Part shown: one piece after another, positions 1-7,536 of the stretch
Numbering within the stretch: the first letter of the stretch is position 1
Layout of the letters: every line of letters begins with the position of its first letter
NCBI RefSeq assembly: GCF_011752935.1
Contig: NZ_VWWO01000002.1
Location: forward strand, 1,798,001 to 1,862,000
Length of the DNA: 64,000 nt
Reading direction: 5' to 3'
From: Chitinophaga sp. Cy-1792
Lineage (GTDB): Bacteria; Bacteroidota; Bacteroidia; Chitinophagales; Chitinophagaceae
Program-made: the position numbers and the translations under genes
The notes under the pieces: generated by a model
What the model was told of the DNA's origin: nothing
What the model saw: the letters and a program-made list of their open reading frames with translations, nothing else
Database searches by the model: none

Positions 1-2
1 TT

Positions 3-1193
3 ATGTCTTTATACACTACAAAGGGCGCAATTACTATTACCTGTAATAAACGCCTTACACCTTTCCTGGAACAGGAAGTTCGTGACCTTGGCTTTGTGCC
101 GGAAGATACCTTCGTGACCGGTGTACGCATTCAGGGCACTATTAACGACTGTATTAAGCTCAATCTGAACCTGCGCACTGGCAGCCAGGTACTTTATAGC
201 CTCAAGCAATTTGAGGCCAGAGATGCCGACGAAATCTACCTTCAGCTGAAATCATATGCCTGGGAGAAGATCCTGAAGCCTGATGGCTATTTCTCCATCA
301 CCAGCAACGTACTTAACGAAACCATCAATAACAGCATGTTTGCCAACCTGCGTGTGAAAGATGCCATCGTAGACCGCCTGCGGGAGAAAACCGGCAAACG
401 CCCCTCCACAGGAGCAGAGCTGACAGGCGCCGTTGTAAACCTCTTCTGGAAAAACGAACAGGCAGAAGTATTTATCGATACCTCCGGCGACTCACTGGCC
501 CGCCACGGTTACCGCAAAATACCAGGCCGTGCCCCCATGCTCGAAGCATTGGCAGCAGCTACCATTCTGGCCAGCCGCTGGGACAGGAAATCCCCGTTCA
601 TCAACCCGATGTGCGGTTCCGGTACCCTCGCCATTGAAGCAGCATTAATTGCTACCAACAGCCGCCCCGGCCTTTTCCGCGACAACTACGGCTTCATGCA
701 CCTCATCGGGTATGATGATACCATCTACCAGGAAGAACGTGGAAAACTGGAAAAGCAGATCATCGAAGTACCCGGACTCCGTATCATCGCCACCGACCTT
801 AGTGAGCAGGCCATCAGCAATGCCCGCAAAAATGCACGCGCAGCCGGAGTGGATGACATGATCGAATTCCGTGTATGCGATTTTGCCGCTACCAACGTGC
901 CTGCCGGCGCCAATGGCGTATTGTTCATGAACCCGGAATATGGTCTGCGCCTCGGCGAAATTGAAGCCCTGGAAGAAACTTATGGCCGAATCGGCGACTT
1001 CATGAAACAGAAATGTGGGGGTTATTTCGGGTATATATTCACCGGAAACCTCGATCTGGCAAAGAAAATAGGACTTAAAGCCAAACGCAGAATTGAGTTT
1101 TATAACGCAACGATCGATTGCCGCTTGCTGGAATATGAACTGTATGCCGGTACCAGGGATCCGCGTAAGCTCTCTGCAGAACCAAACGCATAG
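3..1193 (+). CDS. THUMP-domain class I rRNA methyltransferase (RlmL N-terminal-half-like)
   Basis: A 396-residue protein likely to methylate a guanine N2 in 23S rRNA using S-adenosylmethionine. An N-terminal THUMP-type RNA-binding region (about residues 45-160) precedes a Rossmann methyltransferase domain (about 170-385). Motif I is visible as NPMCGSGT (201-208) and the catalytic motif IV position reads NPEYGLRL (310-317), where most of the family has NPPY. The length fits single-domain Bacteroidota homologues rather than the two-domain E. coli RlmL. Only two bases precede the ATG, so an upstream start outside the window cannot be excluded. A strong hairpin terminator follows. The family call is firm; the exact modified base is inferred. 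Confidence 0.88.
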   Translation: MSLYTTKGAITITCNKRLTPFLEQEVRDLGFVPEDTFVTGVRIQGTINDCIKLNLNLRTGSQVLYSLKQFEARDADEIYLQLKSYAWEKILKPDGYFSITSNVLNETINNSMFANLRVKDAIVDRLREKTGKRPSTGAELTGAVVNLFWKNEQAEVFIDTSGDSLARHGYRKIPGRAPMLEALAAATILASRWDRKSPFINPMCGSGTLAIEAALIATNSRPGLFRDNYGFMHLIGYDDTIYQEERGKLEKQIIEVPGLRIIATDLSEQAISNARKNARAAGVDDMIEFRVCDFAATNVPAGANGVLFMNPEYGLRLGEIEALEETYGRIGDFMKQKCGGYFGYIFTGNLDLAKKIGLKAKRRIEFYNATIDCRLLEYELYAGTRDPRKLSAEPNA

Positions 1194-1209
1194 CCGTTAG
1201 GTATACAAT

Positions 1210-1244
1210 AAAAAGCCGTCTCTACATCGTAGAGACGGCTTTTT
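1210..1244. terminator. Perfect 16-bp hairpin terminator with TCTCTAC core
   Basis: AAAAAGCCGTCTCTAC, loop ATC, then the exact complement ending in five T. It lies 17 nt after the methyltransferase stop. Both arms carry A/T tracts, so it can stop transcription in either direction. The same stem with loop TCA recurs at 53668-53702. Confidence 0.85.
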
Positions 1245-1308
1245 ATTTCTAATAGCTTTCTAATAAAAAACTATCCGTTTTCTAACTGCCAGCTACAGCA
1301 GGCAGCGC

Positions 1309-1316
1309 TATATTTG
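1309..1316 (+). promoter_or_regulatory. Bacteroidota -7 promoter element TATATTTG
   Basis: A match to the TAnnTTTG element used by the primary sigma factor of Bacteroidota. It sits after the methyltransferase terminator and before two short ORFs, which suggests that a short independent transcript starts near 1321. Confidence 0.5.
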
Positions 1317-1336
1317 CAACGTAAAAAATAAACAAC

Positions 1337-1378
1337 ATGGACCCAGATCCTGCAACGTCATTTATTCACTTCCTGTAA
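1337..1378 (+). CDS. Possible 13-residue leader peptide
   Basis: ATG GAC CCA ... CTG TAA encodes MDPDPATSFIHFL. It starts 20 nt after a good -7 promoter element and precedes a GC-rich segment with AACCG/CGGTT arms (about 1386-1405). It could be a leader peptide for the next small ORF or a chance ORF. There is no homology to lean on and no obvious run of regulatory codons. Confidence 0.2.
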   Translation: MDPDPATSFIHFL

Positions 1379-1424
1379 CCCGCCCAACCGCTGGTAGCGC
1401 CGGTTGCAGGGCAAAACCAGTACT

Positions 1425-1607
1425 ATGTTCAAATTTAATTTCTTTCGTAAAGGAAAAGCTTTACTCGCACACGAAGATTTCGCACCAGAAACAAAACCTT
1501 TTATCGCTGCAAACCACGAGGAAGTACTTACTTTCCATAATACCAGACTGTATTTCTACAGACCAGTAAGGTTACAGCGCAGGTCCAGGAATCAGATGAT
1601 CTCCTGA
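1425..1607 (+). CDS. Possible small basic protein, 60 aa
   Basis: An ORF starting MFKFNFFRKGKALL, with an upstream in-frame ATG at 1404. It has a promoter-like element at 1309-1316 and ends 8 nt before the convergent Lrp-family gene. It is not a shadow of another gene, because the 1194-1615 interval has no other coding candidate. The C terminus is Arg-rich (RLQRRSRNQ). I recognise no family and it may be non-coding; otherwise this interval holds only the terminator and promoter listed separately. Confidence 0.3.
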   Translation: MFKFNFFRKGKALLAHEDFAPETKPFIAANHEEVLTFHNTRLYFYRPVRLQRRSRNQMIS

Positions 1608-1615
1608 AGGGCTGA

Positions 1616-2089
1616 CTATATAGCCGCGCTGACATTAATAGGGCGGGAGAAACTCTCTTCCAGGGAAATGATGGTTTCTGTCCGCTCTATTCCTTTAATA
1701 TGCTGGAGGTCATCCTGCAGAATCTTGCGAAGCTCGGCACTGTCTTTACAGATAATCTCCGCGAACATGCTGTAGGCACCGGTTGTGTAGTTCAGTCGTA
1801 CGATCTGGGGAACTTTCAGGAGTTGCTTGGCCACGCTCTCGTACATAGAGCTCTTTTCGAGGTAAATACCGATAAACGCCAGTACATCATAACCAATGGC
1901 ACGCAGGTTTACCTGTAAACGCGTTCCTTTGATAACGCCCATTTCATGGAGCTTTTTGATACGTACATGGATCGTGCCACCGGAAACAAACAATTTCTTG
2001 CCTAATTCAGCATAGGAGATGCTGGCATCATTAGACATTTCAGATATGATTTGTAAGTCTAATTTGTCAATATTTAACTGATGGCTCAT
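1616..2089 (-). CDS. Lrp/AsnC family transcriptional regulator
   Basis: A 157-residue feast/famine regulator. The N-terminal winged helix-turn-helix (about residues 8-58) includes SYAELGKKLFVSGGTIHVRI and is followed by the RAM/AsnC effector-binding domain (about 70-145). It normally acts as a dimer or octamer sensing amino acids. No target gene is adjacent in the same direction. A palindrome (2103-2119) lies 14 nt upstream of the start and suits autoregulation. The family assignment is firm; effector and targets are unknown. Confidence 0.93.
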   Translation of the reverse strand: MSHQLNIDKLDLQIISEMSNDASISYAELGKKLFVSGGTIHVRIKKLHEMGVIKGTRLQVNLRAIGYDVLAFIGIYLEKSSMYESVAKQLLKVPQIVRLNYTTGAYSMFAEIICKDSAELRKILQDDLQHIKGIERTETIISLEESFSRPINVSAAI

Positions 2090-2102
2090 TTCGATACTTC
2101 GA

Positions 2103-2119
2103 TTTAGATTTTATCTAAA
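2103..2119. promoter_or_regulatory. TTTAGAT-N3-ATCTAAA palindrome upstream of the Lrp-family gene
   Basis: A perfect 7-bp inverted repeat with a 3-nt spacer, 14 nt upstream of the regulator's start codon. Size and AT-rich symmetry resemble Lrp/AsnC half-sites. An autoregulatory operator role is inferred from position. Confidence 0.4.
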
Positions 2120-2311
2120 AATAACTAATTATTTGCAAAAATATCAAAATAATATATTATCAACAACAAGAAATCAGGCAGATAAAAAAAGTATATGGAT
2201 GTAACGGGAATGATTATACGTTTAAATTGTACGAACATTTTAGATATGGCCTTGTTGTTAATGTAGCAATCAGCTGTATTTATCAGATTTTAATTACCTA
2301 AATCTACAACT

Positions 2312-2980
2312 ATGTTTCCCCGTTACAGTAAAGTCTTTTCCCGTGCCCAGCTAGTGCTATCCATGGCTTTTGTGCTGCTGATGAGCGGATGTGGTACTTC
2401 CGTTCATATGACCGGTACCTGGAAAGGAAATGAAGCCGCCAATACAGGGTACCACAAAATATTGATCGCCAGCTTGTCGTCGAACCTTGGTGCCCGGCAA
2501 ACCGTAGAAACAGACCTGGCCGCAGCCCTGGCGAAAAAAGGGATTGTTACCGGCAAAAGCCTGGATATGTTCCCGCCAAACTTTGACCCTAAAAATGAAG
2601 TGTCGAAGCAGCAGATGGCAGATAAAATCCGCGAAGCTGGTTATACGGCCGTATTGACAACCTCGCTGGTAAATAAAGAATCAGAAACCAGGTATGTGCC
2701 CGGCTCCATGATGTACGCGCCATATCCTGCATATGGCTGGTATGGCAGCTTCTGGGGCTACTATGGCTATATGTACGGCACGGTATATTCTCCGGGCTAT
2801 TATACCACGGATAAGATTTATTTCCTGGAAACGAATCTCTACGATCTTACAAAAAATGGGCAACTGGTATGGTCGGGCCAGTCGGAAACCTACAATCCAA
2901 GCAGCCTGCAATCATTCGGAAAGGCGTTTTCCAAAACGGTGTCCGACGCATTGCAGAATGGTGGCCTGTTACAGCGCTGA
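2312..2980 (+). CDS. Hypothetical lipoprotein, 222 aa
   Basis: The N terminus has a hydrophobic stretch ending in the lipobox LMSGC (Cys about residue 27), so the mature protein is probably lipid-anchored. A Tyr/Gly-rich segment (about 140-166, with GSFWGYYGYMYG) lies in the second half, before a predicted beta region ending in a Ser/Gln-rich tail. The general plan resembles DUF4136-type outer-membrane lipoproteins, but I do not see a decisive motif. The divergent regulator upstream may or may not control it. Confidence 0.75.
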   Translation: MFPRYSKVFSRAQLVLSMAFVLLMSGCGTSVHMTGTWKGNEAANTGYHKILIASLSSNLGARQTVETDLAAALAKKGIVTGKSLDMFPPNFDPKNEVSKQQMADKIREAGYTAVLTTSLVNKESETRYVPGSMMYAPYPAYGWYGSFWGYYGYMYGTVYSPGYYTTDKIYFLETNLYDLTKNGQLVWSGQSETYNPSSLQSFGKAFSKTVSDALQNGGLLQR

Positions 2981-3073
2981 TCATCATTTCATTCATTAGT
3001 ACATACAGGTGTTGCGGCTGAAGCTTGCAGCACCTTTTTTGTTTCTTTTCCTTTTCTTTGCAAAAAAATAAAG

Positions 3074-3301
3074 ATGGAAGCAGCACAACCCAACCCGGAA
3101 TTACTGAAAGCACTGGTAACAATGAAGATGCCGTTTGGAAAATATGAAAATACGGTGCTGTGTGACCTCCCGGTAAGCTACCTGGAATGGTTTCAACGCA
3201 AAGGTTTCCCTGCCGGCAAACTGGGTATGCTGCTGGAAACGCTGCTGGTAATAAAAATGAATGGATTAGGTTATCTGCTGGATCCCCTCAAACAAAAATA
3301 G
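3074..3301 (+). CDS. DUF3820 family protein
   Basis: A 75-residue protein with the family pattern MPFGKYENT...CDLPVSYLEWF...KGFPAGKLG followed by a C-terminal LGYLLDPLK. The family is common in Gammaproteobacteria and Bacteroidota and has no established biochemical role. The gene is full length and stands alone between a lipoprotein and the convergent bactofilin gene. Confidence 0.85.
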   Translation: MEAAQPNPELLKALVTMKMPFGKYENTVLCDLPVSYLEWFQRKGFPAGKLGMLLETLLVIKMNGLGYLLDPLKQK

Positions 3302-3308
3302 GGGCAGA

Positions 3309-3785
3309 CTAAAACCAGGAAGTGGGCTTGTCTTCCTCATTTTCAGGTATAGTAGCAGTAGCAGAAGGCTTATTTTCCACAGGAACGGGGATGGTTTTAA
3401 CAGACACAGGCATTTCAGCCGGTGGTTGTACCTGCACGTTCTTGCGTATAGCTCCTTCTACTACCGCGCCTTCTTCTATTTCCAATATCATGGCGTTCAC
3501 ATCTCCCTTCACAAAAGCCTTGGTGGTCACATACGCCTTGTTGCTGATATAAACGTCGCCATAAACTTTCCCTTTAATAACCAGGTCCGTAGCATATACA
3601 TGCCCGCGGATACTGGCATTTTCACTGATAATCAGCTTCCCCGTGGTTTTTACGTCACCACGGATATGTCCATCAATACGGCCGGAAATAGTAGCGTCTA
3701 TACTACCATTTACTGAAACAGATTTAGGAATCCTGAATGCACCAGGAGAGATCAGGTTGCGGAATAAATGACTGACGTTAATCAC
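3309..3785 (-). CDS. Bactofilin (polymer-forming cytoskeletal protein)
   Basis: A 158-residue protein with a central right-handed beta-helix bactofilin domain (about residues 22-115), seen as short repeats such as GSIDATISGRIDGHIRGDV. It is flanked by a short N-terminal segment and a Pro/Val/Thr-rich C-terminal tail (about 118-158). Bactofilins self-assemble without nucleotide into filaments used for cell shape, stalk or polar organisation. The gene starts 9 nt after the stop of the upstream actin-like gene, so the two are surely co-transcribed and perhaps form one cytoskeletal module. Confidence 0.9.
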   Translation of the reverse strand: MINVSHLFRNLISPGAFRIPKSVSVNGSIDATISGRIDGHIRGDVKTTGKLIISENASIRGHVYATDLVIKGKVYGDVYISNKAYVTTKAFVKGDVNAMILEIEEGAVVEGAIRKNVQVQPPAEMPVSVKTIPVPVENKPSATATIPENEEDKPTSWF

Positions 3786-3794
3786 ACGAACAAT

Positions 3795-4910
3795 TTACAG
3801 GTTAATAGGAATCGTAGCCGATGCTGCCGGTGCCTCAGCTGCCGCAGCAGTGGACGTAGTAGCAGCCGATGGCTTCGTATGTTCATCCTCGAAGTAGGAG
3901 ATAACGGAACTTGCATTCCCGAGATCAAGGCCTACACAACGAGTAGGTTTATTATCAGATATTCTTAAAGAGTTATGAAGATAACCAATACTGATGAGTT
4001 TTTCAGGATCCGGGGCAACTTCTACCGGAATAAAATCACGGAATTCTTCTGTAAAGGCATCGGTGAGCTCCTTGTAGTGCGCGCCACCACCCATCAGGTA
4101 GATTTTTTCACAGGTTTCAAAATCCAGGTCAGTAAAGTACTGACGCATCAAAGGAGAAACCACTTCCTTGTAATATTGGGTCAGCACCCCTTTACGCATT
4201 TCACGCAGGTCGATACGCTTACGGTTGGTGAAGATAGAACCTTTCATGAAGGCGTCGTCTACCTGATGCTCATTCTTCATTTCCAGGTAATGCTTCTGGT
4301 TCAGTTCACGGGTCAGGTTGTTGATGGCATATTTGATACCATGGGAGCTGAAGCAGGTACGGTGAATCAGGCCATCGCCGGTAGCCATGCCTCCCTCAAT
4401 GGTGCCAAAACCAAAGCTGATGGCAATGAAGTTGTCTAACTGGGGTTCATTGATGGTTTTCTTCAAACCGATGATGCCACCCACGATCTCCGGGATTACT
4501 TCGTATCGCTCGATATCGAACATACCCTTTTTAAAAGAACCTTTGTTGTTGAAGGTCTGGGTATCATAATCTACCAGGAAATGCCTTTTGCTAAGGAATT
4601 GCTCGGCGGCAGCCTTGTAGATATTGTAGGTAGAAAATGGGAAGCCCATGGTAACGGACATTGGCTGTTGTACCTTGTCGATGGTATTCAGCAGCGCCGC
4701 CTTGAACAGTATCTCGTAGTCTTCCTCCGTAGGAGAAGCATTCGTCACCCTGCCCGGATTTATGCCGCCTCTCTTGGCCAGGTTCCCGACCAGATACCAT
4801 GTATCATCTTTCTTGATTTTTAATCCGTTCAGTAAATCTTTACTGGAGTTCTCCGTGTTCCCGAAGGCTGTCTCAAATACGCTGGGGAAGCTGGTTGTAG
4901 ATACTTTCAT
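3795..4910 (-). CDS. Actin-like ATPase (ParM/archaeal-actin type), apparently circularly permuted
   Basis: A 371-residue protein. The N terminus begins directly with segments that normally follow phosphate-1: TSFPSVFETAFG (6-17) and YLVGNLA (39-45). A phosphate-2-like strand IAISFGFGTIEGG (162-174), with Ser at the usual Asp position, comes next, then the adenosine motif LMGGGAHYKEL (272-282) and the closing helix PEKLISIGYL (302-311). Only after these comes a textbook phosphate-1 motif, CVGLDLGNASSVI (325-337), then an Ala/Thr/Ser-rich tail. Upstream of the ATG only 14 further sense codons precede an in-frame stop, and they contain no phosphate-1 motif, so this is not a mis-called start. Operon partner: bactofilin. 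The actin superfamily call is good; permutation is inferred by comparison with Ta0583/ParM order. Confidence 0.8.
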   Translation of the reverse strand: MKVSTTSFPSVFETAFGNTENSSKDLLNGLKIKKDDTWYLVGNLAKRGGINPGRVTNASPTEEDYEILFKAALLNTIDKVQQPMSVTMGFPFSTYNIYKAAAEQFLSKRHFLVDYDTQTFNNKGSFKKGMFDIERYEVIPEIVGGIIGLKKTINEPQLDNFIAISFGFGTIEGGMATGDGLIHRTCFSSHGIKYAINNLTRELNQKHYLEMKNEHQVDDAFMKGSIFTNRKRIDLREMRKGVLTQYYKEVVSPLMRQYFTDLDFETCEKIYLMGGGAHYKELTDAFTEEFRDFIPVEVAPDPEKLISIGYLHNSLRISDNKPTRCVGLDLGNASSVISYFEDEHTKPSAATTSTAAAAEAPAASATIPINL

Positions 4911-5165
4911 AGTGTTGTGATAATAACTGCGATAAAAAATGCACCTCTCATATTAACGGTACATAGCTTTCATCGGACGTTGTGAATAGGTTATGAAATT
5001 ATGAAATAATAGGACAATTCAGAGTCGCATTCAATGAATTTAGGCTAAATTTAATACAGGGTATTTGATTTTCAAAATACCTTCATTTTAATAATATTCT
5101 TTCCGGATATTCGTTAATTATATTGCGTCCTTCCCTTGCCCATGCTCACTTTATACGATTAAAGC

Positions 5166-5525
5166 ATGAAGTACTGCCTGGCCTTTCTGCTGTTTGCCAT
5201 AACAGCCTGCAATACCTCCAATAAGATATATACAGCCCCCGCCATGGGAGCTGAATCGAAATTCGATGACGGACTACGTCCCGAAAAGCATCCACAGTAT
5301 CTCTTCGATAAGAAAACCATGAAAGAGATGAAAAAGGAAGGGCTCTCCAGCGACTATACCCGTAAAAGGAATACAGCCCCCACCGCCCCCATAAAAAAAG
5401 CTACCTCCGGCGAAACATTGCCGGCAGACAGCTCTCATATGAATCCTTCGGATACATTGAAACTCCCTGCAGACAGCTCCCATAATATCTCCGATACAGC
5501 AAATGGTAATACCGGCAGGCAATAA
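5166..5525 (+). CDS. Small lipoprotein with LPADSSH repeats, 119 aa
   Basis: A signal peptide with lipobox ITAC (Cys 15) is followed by a hydrophilic, probably disordered chain rich in Lys, Ser, Thr and Pro. The heptad LPADSSH occurs twice (about residues 85-91 and 100-106), each followed by a Ser-Asp-Thr segment. I recognise no family. The gene ends just before the promoter of the M1 peptidase. The 255-bp interval upstream (4911-5165) is AT-rich and holds no other feature I can support. Confidence 0.6.
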   Translation: MKYCLAFLLFAITACNTSNKIYTAPAMGAESKFDDGLRPEKHPQYLFDKKTMKEMKKEGLSSDYTRKRNTAPTAPIKKATSGETLPADSSHMNPSDTLKLPADSSHNISDTANGNTGRQ

Positions 5526-5538
5526 GGTGCTTATTTCC

Positions 5539-5546
5539 TACATTTG
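5539..5546 (+). promoter_or_regulatory. -7 promoter element TACATTTG for the M1 peptidase gene
   Basis: A TAnnTTTG match 36 nt upstream of the ATG at 5583. It overlaps the more upstream candidate starts at 5544/5547, which argues that translation begins at 5583, where a signal peptide follows. Confidence 0.5.
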
Positions 5547-5582
5547 ATGTCCATTACTGCGTATGCTGTAATATTAAATTTT

Positions 5583-7448
5583 ATGAAGATACAGGCAATA
5601 TTATCGTTCCTGCTGACTGCAGTCATTCAGCAGGCAGTGGCGCAGCAACCGCTGTACATGCCGCTGAACATCAAACAGGCATATGAGAAAGGCACCAGAA
5701 ATGAATCCGGCGCACCCGGACAAAAATACTGGCAGAACCATGCGGATTATAATATCCAGGTTTCGTTTGCACCCGAAACCAACCGGGTGGCTGGGGCAGA
5801 AACGATCATATACACCAATAACAGCCAGGATACACTGAAGGAAATTAATTTTAAAGTCTTCCCAAACCTCTACCAGAAGGGAAATATACACGCAATGCCC
5901 ATCTCCCCGGACGACCTCACCGATGGCGTTGTCATTAAAAACTTCCGGGCCAATGGCGCTGAAATCCTGATCCCAAAAACACTGGGCACCAACATGCCGG
6001 TTTTTATCCCGGCACTCGCCCCCGGCAAACAGCTTCGGCTGGAGCTGGACTTCTCCTATATCCTTAACGAAAATACCCATATACGCACCGGCTCCATCGA
6101 TACCGGTGCCTACTTTATCGCTTATTTCTTTCCCCGTATAGCTGTATATGATGATATCAACGGCTGGGACAGAGTACCATATACCGGCATTACTGAGTTC
6201 TACAACGATTTCTGTGATTTCCACGTAGCCATCACTGCCCCCGGTGATTATGCTGCCTGGGCTACCGGCGACCTTGTAAATGGTCAGGAAGTCTACCAGC
6301 CTAAAATCCTTCAAAGGATCGCGCAGGCGGAGAAAAGTGATAAAATAATGTTCGTGATAGACAGCGCAGATGTCAGCGGCAGAAAGATCACTAAAAACCG
6401 GAATAGTAATACCTGGCGCTTCGAAGCTAAAAATGTAACTGATTTCGCTTTTGCACTGAGTAACCACTACCTCTGGCAGGCTTCCGGCGTGGAAGTAGAC
6501 CCACGTACGAAACGCCGTACCCGTGTTGATGCGGTGTTTAATCCGGAGCATGCTGATTACTTCGAAGTGGCCGGCTTTGCACGCGCCACCGTCAAACACA
6601 TGAGCTATACCTTCCCGCGCTGGCCGTACCCTTATAGTCATGAAACGGTTTTTGACGGACTCGATCAGATGGAATATCCGATGATGGTAAACGACAACCC
6701 GCTGAACAACAAAGCGCAGGCCATCGAACTGACAGACCATGAAATATTTCATACCATGTTTCCGTTCTACATGGGCATCAATGAAACGATCTATGCCTGG
6801 ATGGATGAAGGCTGGGCTACCATAGGAGAGTGGGTTATTTCTCCCCTGATCGATAGTACTATAGTGGATGATTATGGTATGCTTCCTTACAATAACATCG
6901 CCGGCAAATTCCAGGACCTGCCGATTATGTCGCCATCCAATCAGCTTTCAGATGCATACATGACCAACTCTTATCCTAAGCCAGGACTGGGTTATCTCTA
7001 TGTAAAAGATATGCTCGGCGACAGCCTTTTCCTGAAAGCACTGCACCATTATATTACACAGTGGAATGGCAAACATCCGCAGCCATACGATTTCTTCAAC
7101 TGCATGAACGCCGGCGCCGGCCGTAATATGAACTGGTTCTGGAAAAGCTGGTTCTTTGATAACGGCTATCCTGATCAGGGCATTGCTACCGTGAAGCAAA
7201 ACATTGATCAATGTACGGTGGTAGTTGAATCAAAAGGAACTAAGCCTGTACCGGTAGATATTGCAGTTACCTTTGATGATGGCAGTGTTAAAAAGTACCA
7301 TCGCAGCATCGCCTGCTGGGAACATGGCGAAAAACAAGTGGAAATTGCATTTACTGCTGCCCATAAAATTAAACAGGTGGTATTGGGAGATACCTGGGAT
7401 GCAGATATAAATAAGGCAGATAATATTTATACTGCCCCAAATAATTAA
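5583..7448 (+). CDS. Secreted M1 family zinc metallopeptidase (gluzincin)
   Basis: A 621-residue protein with a signal peptide (MKIQAILSFLLTAVIQQAVA then QQ). The zinc site HEIFH is at residues 386-390, and the third ligand Glu (WMDEGWA, E409) lies at the canonical HExxH-x18-E spacing. An N-terminal beta domain precedes the thermolysin-like catalytic domain, and a C-terminal beta segment closes the chain. It likely works in the periplasm or at the cell surface, trimming N-terminal residues from peptides. I chose the start at 5583 because the promoter overlaps the upstream alternatives. Family call firm; substrate unknown. Confidence 0.92.
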   Translation: MKIQAILSFLLTAVIQQAVAQQPLYMPLNIKQAYEKGTRNESGAPGQKYWQNHADYNIQVSFAPETNRVAGAETIIYTNNSQDTLKEINFKVFPNLYQKGNIHAMPISPDDLTDGVVIKNFRANGAEILIPKTLGTNMPVFIPALAPGKQLRLELDFSYILNENTHIRTGSIDTGAYFIAYFFPRIAVYDDINGWDRVPYTGITEFYNDFCDFHVAITAPGDYAAWATGDLVNGQEVYQPKILQRIAQAEKSDKIMFVIDSADVSGRKITKNRNSNTWRFEAKNVTDFAFALSNHYLWQASGVEVDPRTKRRTRVDAVFNPEHADYFEVAGFARATVKHMSYTFPRWPYPYSHETVFDGLDQMEYPMMVNDNPLNNKAQAIELTDHEIFHTMFPFYMGINETIYAWMDEGWATIGEWVISPLIDSTIVDDYGMLPYNNIAGKFQDLPIMSPSNQLSDAYMTNSYPKPGLGYLYVKDMLGDSLFLKALHHYITQWNGKHPQPYDFFNCMNAGAGRNMNWFWKSWFFDNGYPDQGIATVKQNIDQCTVVVESKGTKPVPVDIAVTFDDGSVKKYHRSIACWEHGEKQVEIAFTAAHKIKQVVLGDTWDADINKADNIYTAPNN

Positions 7449-7459
7449 TTCCCGGGGAT

Positions 7460-7514
7460 GGCCGCCACGCTCCGCAGGGCGGCCCCCTCCAGTATCTACC
7501 ATCAGTAGATACTG
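7460..7514. terminator. Tandem hairpins between convergent genes
   Basis: GGCCGCC (7460-7466) pairs with GGCGGCC (7478-7484). CAGTATCTAC (7490-7499) pairs with GTAGATACTG (7505-7514), followed by an A-run on the plus strand (a T-run opposite, in reverse). This probably insulates the M1 peptidase gene from the convergent DUF4249 gene. The second stem has an ATCTAC/GTAGAT core like the dispersed hairpin family. Confidence 0.6.
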
Positions 7515-7536
7515 CAAAAAAATCAGCTACGATAAA

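Noticed and set aside
649..861. 70-residue ORF inside the methyltransferase gene
   Set aside because: A Ser/Thr/Pro-rich shadow of the conserved methyltransferase frame.
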